Assembly (NCBI GenBank): GCA_002938045.1
Contig: PTLJ01000010.1
Coordinates: forward strand, 1-15,624
DNA from: Alphaproteobacteria bacterium MarineAlpha3_Bin4
Lineage (GTDB): Bacteria; Pseudomonadota; Alphaproteobacteria; Rhodospirillales; Casp-alpha2
Length of the DNA stretch: 15,624 nucleotides
Direction: 5' to 3'
The position numbers and the translations under genes are program-made. Of this stretch, positions 1 through 6,166 are shown in pieces; position 1 is the first letter of the stretch; the number at the start of each line of letters is the position of its first letter. The notes beneath the pieces were generated by a model. That model worked only from the letters and a program-made list of their open reading frames with translations, did not search any database and was not told where the DNA came from.

Positions 1-382
1 GGTCGGTGGCGGCACGGGAAAAGGCCTGTTCTCGAGTATCGCAGGTCAGGATGCCGAAACCAATCGCCAGAGAATATGTCAGCGTGAGGTCCATCAGCGC
101 ACGGCTTGTTTCGCGGCAAATGTGGTCGTAGTGATCGGTTTCGCCCCGGATGACGCAGCCGAGGGCGACGAAGCCGTTGTAATTGTTGGGGCCAGCGTGG
201 AACTCCATCGAGTGAACCGCGTAACGGATCGCAGCCGGCACCTCGAAAGTGCCCGGAACTTCGATGCGGTCGTGCGAAATGCCAGCGGCGGCAAGGACGG
301 CAACTGCGCCGTTTGCCAGCTCGTCAGCGATGTCGGGATAGAAACTTGCCTCGACAATTAGGACTCGTGAAACTTCCGTCAC
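1..382 (-). CDS. ribH: 6,7-dimethyl-8-ribityllumazine synthase (partial, 3' end outside window)
   Basis: Lumazine synthase condenses 5-amino-6-ribitylamino-uracil with 3,4-dihydroxy-2-butanone 4-phosphate, the penultimate step of riboflavin synthesis. The visible 127 codons read from a GTG at 382 and run off the left edge without a stop; the family is about 150-160 residues, so roughly 30 are missing. Visible family motifs are VLIVEASFYPDIAD near the N-terminus, VPGTFEVPAA, the central GCVIRGETDHYD segment with the expected catalytic His, and GFGILTCDTREQA. The GTG lies 3 nt after the ribB stop, and a GAGGAGG sequence at the end of ribB serves as Shine-Dalgarno. That placement indicates translation coupled to ribB. 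It is the last visible gene of the rib operon; nusB usually follows in this order, but it is outside the window. Confidence 0.93.
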   Translation of the reverse strand, partial: MTEVSRVLIVEASFYPDIADELANGAVAVLAAAGISHDRIEVPGTFEVPAAIRYAVHSMEFHAGPNNYNGFVALGCVIRGETDHYDHICRETSRALMDLTLTYSLAIGFGILTCDTREQAFSRAATD

Positions 383-385
383 CTA

Positions 386-1585
386 TTACGAAGCCTCCTC
401 TTTGGCGGCAGTTACGATTGAGCGCTGACTGGTGACCGATAGACCGTAGCCTTCCAGCCCGATGATGTTGTGCTTAGTGTTGGAGACTAGGACCATTTCC
501 TTGACGCCAAGATCGAGAAGGATCTGTGCGCCGACACCGTAATCCCTCAGTTCCTCGCTATGCTCCTTAGGCAGTTCCGGTTCGGCAGCGGCCAATTTCG
601 TCCGCACTCGGTTGGACAAGCTGTTTCGGTGCGGCTCGCGGATCAACACTAAGACGCCCCTTTCCTCGGCGCCAATCATCTCCATCGCTGCTTGTAACTG
701 ACCCGACTTACCGTCCGACGTATCGCCCAGCGCATCGTTGAGAACATTCAGCGCATGCATGCGGACCGGAACGGGATTACCGTCGTTGACGTGCCCTTTA
801 ATGAGCGCGATATGCTCTGCGTAAGCCACTTTGTTGGTGTAGATGATCATCTTGAAAGCGCCGCCATAATTGCTGTTGAACGTCGTTTCTAGAGTGCGCT
901 CGACGATCCGATCATGACTCAATCGATAGGCGATCAGGTCGGCGATGGTGCCGATTTTGAGACCATGGAACTGGGCGAACTTAACTAGGTCTGGCATGCG
1001 CGCCATGGTGCCATCCTCGTTCATGATCTCGCAGATCACGCCGGACGGGTTGAGGCCGGAAAGCCGGGCCATATCCACGGCGGCTTCAGTATGACCGGCC
1101 CGCACCAAGGTGCCTCCTTCCCTCGCCTCGAGCGGGAAGACGTGACCAGGGCAGACGATATCATCCGGCCCCTTAGTCGGGTCGATGCCGACAGAGATAG
1201 TGCGCGCCCGGTCGGAGGCCGAAATTCCGGTCGTTACGCCGTCACGGGCCTCGATCGAAACCGTGAACGCCGTCTGGTGGCGCGACGTGTTATGGCGCGG
1301 CATCATCGGCAAGTTTAGCTGCTGCAGCCGATCGTGGGTCAGGGCCAAGCAGATCAGGCCGCGACCGAACTTGGCCATGAAATTGACGGCCTCCGGCGTC
1401 GCCATCTGCGCAGGAATCACCAGATCACCTTCGTTCTCGCGTTCCTCGTCGTCTATAAGGATGAACATTCGGCCGTTTCGAGCGTCCTCGATGATGTCCC
1501 TTATCGGTGCCAGGAAGTCGAGACTGGACGCCGCGCGGGCCGCGTCCTGCTTCGACGCTACCGACAATTTCTGTTTATCCGGCAA
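386..1585 (-). CDS. ribB: 3,4-dihydroxy-2-butanone 4-phosphate synthase fused to a degenerate GTP cyclohydrolase II-like domain (RibBX type)
   Basis: The N-terminal half (about residues 25-230) is a DHBP synthase, which converts ribulose 5-phosphate to 3,4-dihydroxy-2-butanone 4-phosphate. It carries DDEERENEGD (45-54), PMMPRHNTSRHQTAFTVS (93-110) and RAGHTEAAVDMARLSG (162-177). The C-terminal half (about 235-395) aligns with GTP cyclohydrolase II, including EHIALIKG and a late DYGVGAQILLDLGV segment. However, the zinc-binding stretch that normally reads GDxFGSxRCDCG is replaced around residues 285-297 by ALGDTSDGKSGQL, with no cysteines, and the usual QEGRG loop is REPHRN. GTP cyclohydrolase activity is therefore probably lost, as in the RibBX hybrids known from Proteobacteria, and a separate ribA is expected elsewhere. 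Start: TTG at 1585, 4 nt after the ribE stop; an in-frame TGA just upstream excludes a longer form. Length 399 aa. Confidence 0.93.
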   Translation of the reverse strand: MPDKQKLSVASKQDAARAASSLDFLAPIRDIIEDARNGRMFILIDDEERENEGDLVIPAQMATPEAVNFMAKFGRGLICLALTHDRLQQLNLPMMPRHNTSRHQTAFTVSIEARDGVTTGISASDRARTISVGIDPTKGPDDIVCPGHVFPLEAREGGTLVRAGHTEAAVDMARLSGLNPSGVICEIMNEDGTMARMPDLVKFAQFHGLKIGTIADLIAYRLSHDRIVERTLETTFNSNYGGAFKMIIYTNKVAYAEHIALIKGHVNDGNPVPVRMHALNVLNDALGDTSDGKSGQLQAAMEMIGAEERGVLVLIREPHRNSLSNRVRTKLAAAEPELPKEHSEELRDYGVGAQILLDLGVKEMVLVSNTKHNIIGLEGYGLSVTSQRSIVTAAKEEAS

Positions 1586-1589
1586 GGCT

Positions 1590-2180
1590 TTATCCGTTCA
1601 CATCCTGGAGCCGCGCAACATAGCGCGCAATCACGTCGATTTCCAGGTTCACGGACGTTTTCAGACTAATCCGACCAAGCGTGGTCTTAGCCAAAGTGTG
1701 CGGAATGACGTTTACACTGAAACGTCGTCCGGTGACTTCGTTGATTGTCAGGGAGACACCGTCAACAGTGATTGAGCCCTTTGTCGCAACATGGCGTTCA
1801 AGACCCTCCGGCCCCTCGAACGTTAACCGTCGCGATTCACTCTCGTGACTGGCATCGACCAATGAGCCGACACCGTCGACGTGGCCGGAGACTATGTGAC
1901 CTCCAAGCTCATCCCCGACCCTAAGCGAGCGTTCCAGATTAACCGGCGTGCCGAGGCGCCATTCGCCGAGGGTCGTTCGCGAAAGGGTTTCACCAGAGAT
2001 GGTCACGGCGAACCAATCAGTGCCGGTCTTGATGGCCGTCAGGCAAACACCTGAACAACAGATCGAGTCGCCAATGGCAATATGCGATGTATCGTAGGCG
2101 GTCGTGAATTCGAAACGCGGGTCCGGGCCCGGCCCGATTTTTCGCACCTCGCCAATGTCGGTTATAATTCCAGTGAACAT
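1590..2180 (-). CDS. ribE: riboflavin synthase (alpha chain)
   Basis: This enzyme dismutates two 6,7-dimethyl-8-ribityllumazine molecules into riboflavin and the ribitylamino-uracil substrate of RibH. I start it at the ATG at 2180, giving 196 aa that begin MFTGIITDIGEV, the near-invariant family N-terminus; an open stretch of 17 further codons upstream is not supported. Two lumazine-binding barrels are visible in tandem. The first has GDSICCSGVCLTA, SRTTLGEWRLG and GGHIVSGHVDGVG. The second has KGSITVDGVSLTINEV and NVIPHTLAKTTLG, ending in a helical tail DVIARYVARL. The gene sits 13 nt after ribD and 4 nt before ribB, inside the rib operon. No anomalies are seen. Confidence 0.95.
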   Translation of the reverse strand: MFTGIITDIGEVRKIGPGPDPRFEFTTAYDTSHIAIGDSICCSGVCLTAIKTGTDWFAVTISGETLSRTTLGEWRLGTPVNLERSLRVGDELGGHIVSGHVDGVGSLVDASHESESRRLTFEGPEGLERHVATKGSITVDGVSLTINEVTGRRFSVNVIPHTLAKTTLGRISLKTSVNLEIDVIARYVARLQDVNG

Positions 2181-2193
2181 CTGCGGACGCCGG

Positions 2194-3321
2194 CTAATTC
2201 CTGCGCACGTAGGTTTCCATGATATCGGCACCCATAGCTGATATCGAAACTCGGGTAAACGCCGCCGCCTCGTCTAGTACTTCGACGTCGATAGAACTTG
2301 TTGCCGGCGTTCCATCGCCGCCTATTAGAACCGGCGCGCGGAACCAACACAGACGGTCAATCAGGTCACGGCGCAACAACCCGCCCGCGAGTTCGGCGCC
2401 GCCCTCGACGAGAATACGGGTCAAACCACGTCCGGCCATGTCCGAGGCCATGGCGCCGAGGTCCACCCGGCCCGCTTCATCGACCGTGAGACCGATCACC
2501 AAAACACCTGCCTCCTCAAGCTCCAAGCGTCGCCCGGCCCTCTCGCCTTCGACGCAATAGACCCAGGTCGGCACCTCACGCGCCGTCTCAACCATAGGAT
2601 GTTCAATGGGCAGTTCCAGTCGGCTGGAGACGACAATCCGGACTGGCGAACGATCCTCCATGCCTGGCAAACGGCAGGTTAGCCTCGGTCGGTCCGAAAC
2701 GGCTGTACCGATTCCAGTCATTACTGCGTCGTGATTGGCCCGTAACAGATGGCCGGCACGGCGAGCAAGGTTGCTGGTGATCCACTGGCTTTCGCCGCTG
2801 GCGGTAGCGATCCGGCCATCGAGGCTGGTCGCCGTTTTCAAGGTGAAGATTGGACGGCCACGGCTGATTCGCGATACGAAACCGGCGTTGACGTCCGCAG
2901 CCGCTTCTGCGGCGATACCCGTGGAAACCCGGATACCGGCTTTGTTAAGGCGGGCGATGCCCTGCCCCGACACCCTCGGATCAGGGTCTTCGATTGCGAC
3001 GACGACACGGGTCACGCCAGCATTGACCAGCACCTCGGCGCAGGCATCGGTTTCGCCGTGATGGCTACACGGCTCTAGGGTGACGTAGGCAGTCGCACCC
3101 AATGCATCCTTACCTGCGCGGCGTAAGGCCTCTGTCTCTGCGTGCGGGCGTCCGCTTGGTTGCGTCCAGCCCCTGCCAACAACGCGGGAGCCAAGATCCT
3201 CACGCACCAGAACGCAGCCGACGGCGGGGTTAGGCCATACTCGCCCAAGGCCGCGCCGCGCGAGAACAAGCGCAGCTTGCATATGGTACATTTCTTCGGA
3301 GTCAGGGCTCAGTTTCGTCAC
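2194..3321 (-). CDS. ribD: bifunctional diaminohydroxyphosphoribosylaminopyrimidine deaminase / 5-amino-6-(5-phosphoribosylamino)uracil reductase
   Basis: RibD carries out the deamination and then the NADPH-dependent reduction that follow GTP ring opening. The N-terminal zinc deaminase shows RPHAETEAL (zinc His and catalytic Glu) and the double-Cys motif EPCSHHGETDAC; family members usually have RTPPC where this has ETDAC, a mild variation. The C-terminal reductase shows FTLKTATSLDGRIAT, SQWITS, DAVMTGIGTA and the late RILVEGGAELAGGLL. At 375 aa the length is normal. The GTG at 3321 is used, giving a 20-nt overlap with nrdR; a GGGA lies 7-8 nt upstream of it inside nrdR. A shorter form from the ATG at 3288 (MYHMQAALVLARRGLG) is also possible, because the conserved domain starts there. 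Confidence 0.94.
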   Translation of the reverse strand: MTKLSPDSEEMYHMQAALVLARRGLGRVWPNPAVGCVLVREDLGSRVVGRGWTQPSGRPHAETEALRRAGKDALGATAYVTLEPCSHHGETDACAEVLVNAGVTRVVVAIEDPDPRVSGQGIARLNKAGIRVSTGIAAEAAADVNAGFVSRISRGRPIFTLKTATSLDGRIATASGESQWITSNLARRAGHLLRANHDAVMTGIGTAVSDRPRLTCRLPGMEDRSPVRIVVSSRLELPIEHPMVETAREVPTWVYCVEGERAGRRLELEEAGVLVIGLTVDEAGRVDLGAMASDMAGRGLTRILVEGGAELAGGLLRRDLIDRLCWFRAPVLIGGDGTPATSSIDVEVLDEAAAFTRVSISAMGADIMETYVRRN

Positions 3322-3763
3322 TCATATGTCCCACAAACGCCTCGAAATCCTTAGCTTCGCGGAATTTCTTGTAGACCGAGGCGAACCTTACATAGGCGAC
3401 TTGATCGAGTTCGCGTAAGTTATCCATCACCATTTCGCCGATAGCCCTGGTGGGAATCTCGGTTTCGCCGGAGGTCTCCAGTTGGCGTTGAATGCTGTTT
3501 ACGATGCGATCTATGCGGTCCTCGTCGACGGGCCGTTTGCGGAGCGCAATCTGTAGCGAGCGTATGAGCTTTTCCCGATCAAAAATAACCTTGTTGCCGT
3601 CGCTCTTGCGAACCGTTAGCTCGCGAAGTTGAACCCGCTCGAAAGTCGTCCACCGCGATCCACATTCGGGGCACAGACGCCGGCGGCGAACAGCCGAATT
3701 ATCTTCTGTCGGACGCGAATCTTTAACCTGGGTGTCATTATGACCGCAAAGCGGACAACGCAT
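3302..3763 (-). CDS. nrdR: transcriptional repressor NrdR
   Basis: NrdR is a nucleotide-sensing repressor that binds NrdR boxes upstream of ribonucleotide reductase genes. The 153-aa product has the N-terminal zinc ribbon with C3, C6, C31 and C34 (MRCPLCGH and RLCPECGSRW), then an ATP-cone domain from about residue 50 (VRKSDGNKVIFDREKLIRS) to about 140. The ATG at 3763 is preceded by GGGGAG and AGGATC, a good ribosome binding site that spans the end of the glyA remnant. Its 3' end overlaps the 5' end of ribD. The order glyA-nrdR-ribD is common in Alphaproteobacteria. No NrdR box was identified within the window. Confidence 0.95.
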   Translation of the reverse strand: MRCPLCGHNDTQVKDSRPTEDNSAVRRRRLCPECGSRWTTFERVQLRELTVRKSDGNKVIFDREKLIRSLQIALRKRPVDEDRIDRIVNSIQRQLETSGETEIPTRAIGEMVMDNLRELDQVAYVRFASVYKKFREAKDFEAFVGHMSDETEP

Positions 3764-3777
3764 GATCCTATGCTCCC

Positions 3778-4134
3778 CTAATTGATCCGCTCGCCGGCAG
3801 CGCCGGAATACGGTTGCACGTTGACAAATGGGCAGCCGAGCAGTTTTTTGGCGCGGATAATGGTCTGCACTTCGACCACGTCTGAGATGTCAAAACCGCC
3901 GCAATAGCGCCGGCCCGGACAACCTTCTACGTACTTGTTGGCCATCACGCCGCCTTTCGCTTCCATCACCGCCCGCAAGGTGATTTTCTCGGACGCAAAG
4001 AGTTCGTTCTGTCTCTGCTTGCTATGCAGCTCTTGGGTGTTCAACGCGCAGAAATTGTAGTCCCAGTCACCAAGTTCCTTTGTGAAGAAACGTTCTAGTT
4101 CCTGAGTCGGATATGTGGGGCTTGAGTCCAGCAT
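3778..4134 (-). pseudogene. glyA: truncated glyA (serine hydroxymethyltransferase), N-terminal 118 codons only
   Basis: The 118-aa reading frame matches the N-terminus of serine hydroxymethyltransferase: RFFTKEL, NELFASEKI (family ELIASEN), ANKYVEGCPGRRYCGG at 65-80 (family TNKYAEGYPGRRYYGG), RAKKLLG, and VNVQPYSGAA at 104-113 (family ANVQPHSGAQAN). It then ends at TAG, 14 nt before nrdR. The family is about 420-430 aa, so about 310 residues are absent, including the PLP-binding lysine segment (THKTLRGPR). Even the retained part has decayed: one of two active-site tyrosines is Cys (C78), and positions 22-40 are poorly conserved. The start codon and an AGGA Shine-Dalgarno remain. Position between rpiB and nrdR is where intact glyA normally lies. 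A working glyA must exist elsewhere unless glycine is supplied another way. Confidence 0.85.
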
Positions 4135-4162
4135 GTATCCTGAATTCCTTGGGTCTTGGGTG

Positions 4163-4606
4163 TTAGAGGGGCCGCGATAACTTTTCTACACGGCGGGCGT
4201 GGCGGCCACCTTCAAATTCCGTGCTCAAGAAAGTCTTGAGGCAGTTTTTGGCAGTCTCGGGCGTGATCACGCGGCCAGCGAAGCAAACCACGTTGGCGTC
4301 GTTATGCAGGCGCGACATCCTGGCCGCCTCAACGTCCTGTACGAGCGCTGCGCGTATTTGCCGGTAACGATTGGCGGCAATGCTCATGCCGATGCCGCTG
4401 CCACAGACGAGCACACCCCGCGCCGCATGGCCGTCCTTGAGTGCGTCGGCCATGGCATAGCCAAAATCGGGATAATCTGCGGAGTTCAATGAGTTGGTGC
4501 CGAGATCGAGAATGTCGTAGCCTTGATCTATCAGCTCTTGCTGGAGCGCACTTTTCAGTTCGAAGCCAGCGTGATCGCTGGCAATGGCAATGATCTCGGA
4601 CGTCAT
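4163..4606 (-). CDS. rpiB: ribose 5-phosphate isomerase B
   Basis: RpiB interconverts ribose 5-phosphate and ribulose 5-phosphate; ribulose 5-phosphate is also the substrate of RibB downstream. The 147-aa product shows ASDHAGFELK at 9-18, DLGTNS, a DYPDFG segment and GVLVCGSGIGMSIAANR at 64-80 with the catalytic Cys68, then RLHNDANVVCFAGRVI. Length and motifs are normal for the LacAB/RpiB family. It is the first gene of the minus-strand operon, 28 nt before the glyA remnant. A promoter candidate lies about 65-95 nt upstream. No strong Shine-Dalgarno is visible before the ATG. Confidence 0.95.
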   Translation of the reverse strand: MTSEIIAIASDHAGFELKSALQQELIDQGYDILDLGTNSLNSADYPDFGYAMADALKDGHAARGVLVCGSGIGMSIAANRYRQIRAALVQDVEAARMSRLHNDANVVCFAGRVITPETAKNCLKTFLSTEFEGGRHARRVEKLSRPL

Positions 4607-4670
4607 TCGTTAAAACTGCTTTTCTAATGACCCCAGTTACTATCGTGCGTCGCCAAGTGCCGCTGCGATT

Positions 4671-4700
4671 GTGATACCACATCTCGGATTGTTCTGCCAA
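4671..4700 (-). promoter_or_regulatory. candidate sigma70 promoter for the rpiB-rib operon
   Basis: On the minus strand TTGGCA (4700-4695) and TATCAC (4676-4671) are separated by 18 nt, close to the TTGACA/TATAAT consensus. Transcription would start near 4664 and give a leader of about 58 nt before rpiB. This is pattern matching only. Confidence 0.4.
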
Positions 4701-4814
4701 CAAATCACAAGCACTCGCGGTTAGCTATTGCGATGCTGGAATCCTGTTGCGGATACCGCTCGAAAGGCCCAGCGTGGCAAGCGTTGAGTGGCGTAAATGA
4801 CAGATGCTTTTCGA

Positions 4815-4843
4815 TTGTTCAAACACGGCGGGTTACTTATGAT
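4815..4843 (+). promoter_or_regulatory. candidate sigma70 promoter for the MucR-family gene
   Basis: TTGTTC (4815-4820) and TATGAT (4838-4843) are separated by exactly 17 nt. The -10 matches 5 of 6 consensus bases and the -35 matches 3 of 6. Predicted transcription start is near 4850, about 30 nt before the chosen ATG at 4881. That supports the shorter start over the upstream ATG at 4797. Confidence 0.45.
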
Positions 4844-4880
4844 CCCGGGCAATAAATATCCAGAACCTAGGGCGGAGAAC

Positions 4881-5300
4881 ATGAGAGACGAGACAGTGGT
4901 GGAAATTTCCCGAGAGCACATCCTTCGCATAACAGTCGAAATTGTCACTGCTTATGTTGGTCATAACCAACAATCCTCAGCCGCGATTCCGGAGATCATC
5001 CAAACCGTCTACAACACGCTTAGCGGGCTAGCGGACGATGTGGCGAAAGCTGAACCGGAAGTCCGTAAGCCGGCAATTCCGGTACGCCGGTCCGTGACCC
5101 CGGACTTTCTCTTTTGTCTCGAGGATGGGCGCAAAATGAAGACGCTGAAACGCCACTTGCGCACAACCTACAATCTGACGCCGGATGAATACCGGTCGCG
5201 CTGGAACCTGCCTTCTGATTACCCAATGGTGGCGCCTAACTACGCCAAACGCCGCTCGGACTTTGCAAAGAAGATTGGGCTTGGTCGCCGCAGAGGCTGA
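4881..5300 (+). CDS. mucR: MucR/Ros-family transcriptional regulator
   Basis: This is a DNA-binding regulator of the MucR/Ros family, which in Alphaproteobacteria controls exopolysaccharide, motility and cell-cycle genes. The 139-aa product starts MRDETVVEISREHI, followed by a helical N-terminal oligomerisation region. The C-terminal zinc-finger-like DNA-binding domain has PDFLFCLEDGRKMKTLKRHL, LTPDEYRSRWNLP, DYPMVAPNYAKRRSDFAKK and IGLGRRRG. The finger keeps one Cys (CLED) and the His of KRHL. The second His of classical Ros (THH) is replaced by TTYN, as I recall for several Rhodospirillales homologues, so zinc coordination is uncertain. I chose the ATG at 4881 because GGCGGAG lies 5-8 nt upstream and the family begins here; an ATG at 4797 would lie upstream of the predicted promoter. 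It is transcribed divergently from rpiB. Confidence 0.9.
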   Translation: MRDETVVEISREHILRITVEIVTAYVGHNQQSSAAIPEIIQTVYNTLSGLADDVAKAEPEVRKPAIPVRRSVTPDFLFCLEDGRKMKTLKRHLRTTYNLTPDEYRSRWNLPSDYPMVAPNYAKRRSDFAKKIGLGRRRG

Positions 5301-5302
5301 GA

Positions 5303-5753
5303 CAAGTTATACGGTCGGTCCGGCTTTATATCTCCAAACACCCGCTCGGTAAAACCACCATGTCCAACCTTGCTGCCGTGAATTATGGTGGCAACACGCT
5401 GGTTCGGATCAAGGATGAAGGCGATGAGCACGGCGTCGCGAGCCCAATTCAGTAACCAGCCGCTGACTTCACCGTTAGGATCTACGACCAGTGGAAAATC
5501 GAGACCGAGGTCGTTGACGGTTTCGGCATGTGATTCAACTGTGTCGTCGCAGATGGCGAAAAAGTGTGCGTCATAGGCGGTGAACTCAGGCAGGCTGTCC
5601 GAATAAGAAAGTGAGGAATTCGGTGTTTCACTGGTCCCAAAAGGACAGGACCAAAAACCCGATCGGCCCACCCGTGACTTCGGTAAAATTTTTGAAAATT
5701 TCGCTGTGCTGATCGGTAACCGCGAAGTTTGGGGCGTGGTCTCACGTCGTCAT
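5303..5753 (-). pseudogene. decayed peroxiredoxin-like (AhpC/TSA, redoxin) gene
   Basis: Fragments of a thioredoxin-fold redoxin protein appear in two minus-strand frames. From an ATG at 5753, MTT is followed at once by an in-frame TGA (5744), then DHAPNFAVTDQHSEIFKNF and GGPIGFLVLSFWDQ, then another TGA at 5630. The homology continues in a second frame with SLPEFTAYDAHFFAICDD, LGLDFPLVVDPNGEVSGWL, AVLIAFILDPNQRVATII and a C-terminal FTERVFGDI. At least one frameshift near 5600-5670 and one nonsense codon are required. No peroxidatic Cys is obvious, so the original activity is uncertain. The 3' limit is approximate. A sequencing or assembly error could explain the frameshift, but not readily both lesions. 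Confidence 0.7.
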
Positions 5754-5944
5754 CGGTCGTTCGTTGATAACCAACTGCTGGGGAGCTTTCTGCACCGACC
5801 TCGACGAAACCCTTCCTGTGAGTCCGATAGCGAATTGGTGCAATCAATTTATGATCAACTAGGCTATATGGCAATAATGCCTTATAGGGAACCGGGTTAT
5901 ATTACGGTTTTCTTAAAGACTAGACGTGCGGGGTATTGGCGAGA
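5754..5944. other. intergenic stretch with no recognised feature
   Basis: Together with the peroxiredoxin remnant this forms a gene-poor stretch from 5301 to 5944. A 90-codon plus-strand reading frame covers it but resembles nothing I recognise and partly antisense-overlaps the remnant. The base composition is visibly more AT-rich than in the flanking genes. No terminator or promoter of good quality was found. Confidence 0.5.
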
Positions 5945-6148
5945 TCAACAGCGTCCACCGTTTTTTTTCAAAACGTAAACAAGTTTTTGCTTTGCCTGAC
6001 GCATGAGTGTCTTCCGGTGGTAGCGCGGCGAACCGACTGTGATCACCTCTGTTCCAGTAATAGGATCGATGGCAGCAACACGGACCGAGTTTCCGACACG
6101 GGTGAATTCGAACAGCACTTCACACAGGTGAACATCTTTGGAACTCAT
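5945..6148 (-). CDS. small conserved alphaproteobacterial protein (resembles DUF6898)
   Basis: The 67-aa product from the ATG at 6148 contains EVLFEFTRVGNSVRVAAIDPITGTEV split over residues 8-33, followed by a basic C-terminal helix (RKTLMRQAKQKLVYVLKKN). This matches my recollection of a small family found mainly in Rhodospirillales, annotated DUF6898, of unknown function. No signal peptide or membrane segment is seen; it should be cytoplasmic. A longer form with 27 further codons would overlap icmF and lacks conservation. The start lies 14 nt after the icmF stop, so it is probably the last gene of the icmF transcript, although no strong ribosome binding site is visible. Function not assigned. 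Confidence 0.7.
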   Translation of the reverse strand: MSSKDVHLCEVLFEFTRVGNSVRVAAIDPITGTEVITVGSPRYHRKTLMRQAKQKLVYVLKKNGGRC

Positions 6149-6154
6149 AGCTGA

Positions 6155-6166
6155 GTAGTATACTAC
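6155..6166. repeat. 12-bp perfect palindrome at the icmF stop codon
   Basis: GTAGTATACTAC reads identically on both strands. It covers the TAG stop of icmF and lies just upstream of the DUF6898-like gene. It may be chance, or an operator or processing site between the two cistrons. Confidence 0.5.

Noticed and set aside
1185..1775. Long plus-strand reading frame (196 codons) over ribB/ribE
   Set aside because: Antisense shadow of two well-supported minus-strand genes; its product resembles nothing.
4797..4880. Upstream start for the MucR-family gene
   Set aside because: The ATG at 4881 has a strong ribosome binding site and fits family length; the upstream ATG lies before a well-spaced promoter candidate.
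4607..4880. Possible FMN riboswitch or tRNA upstream of the rib operon
   Set aside because: No FMN riboswitch (RFN) conserved elements and no tRNA-like cloverleaf or T-loop were seen; the interval is explained by two divergent promoters.
5706..5978. Plus-strand 90-codon frame across the gene-poor stretch
   Set aside because: No recognisable family, no ribosome binding site, overlaps the peroxiredoxin remnant and the 3' end of the DUF6898-like gene on the opposite strand.
5968..5986. Hairpin-like CGTTTT...AAAACG with T-run as a terminator
   Set aside because: The stem is only 6 bp with almost no GC and lies inside the coding 3' end of the DUF6898-like gene.
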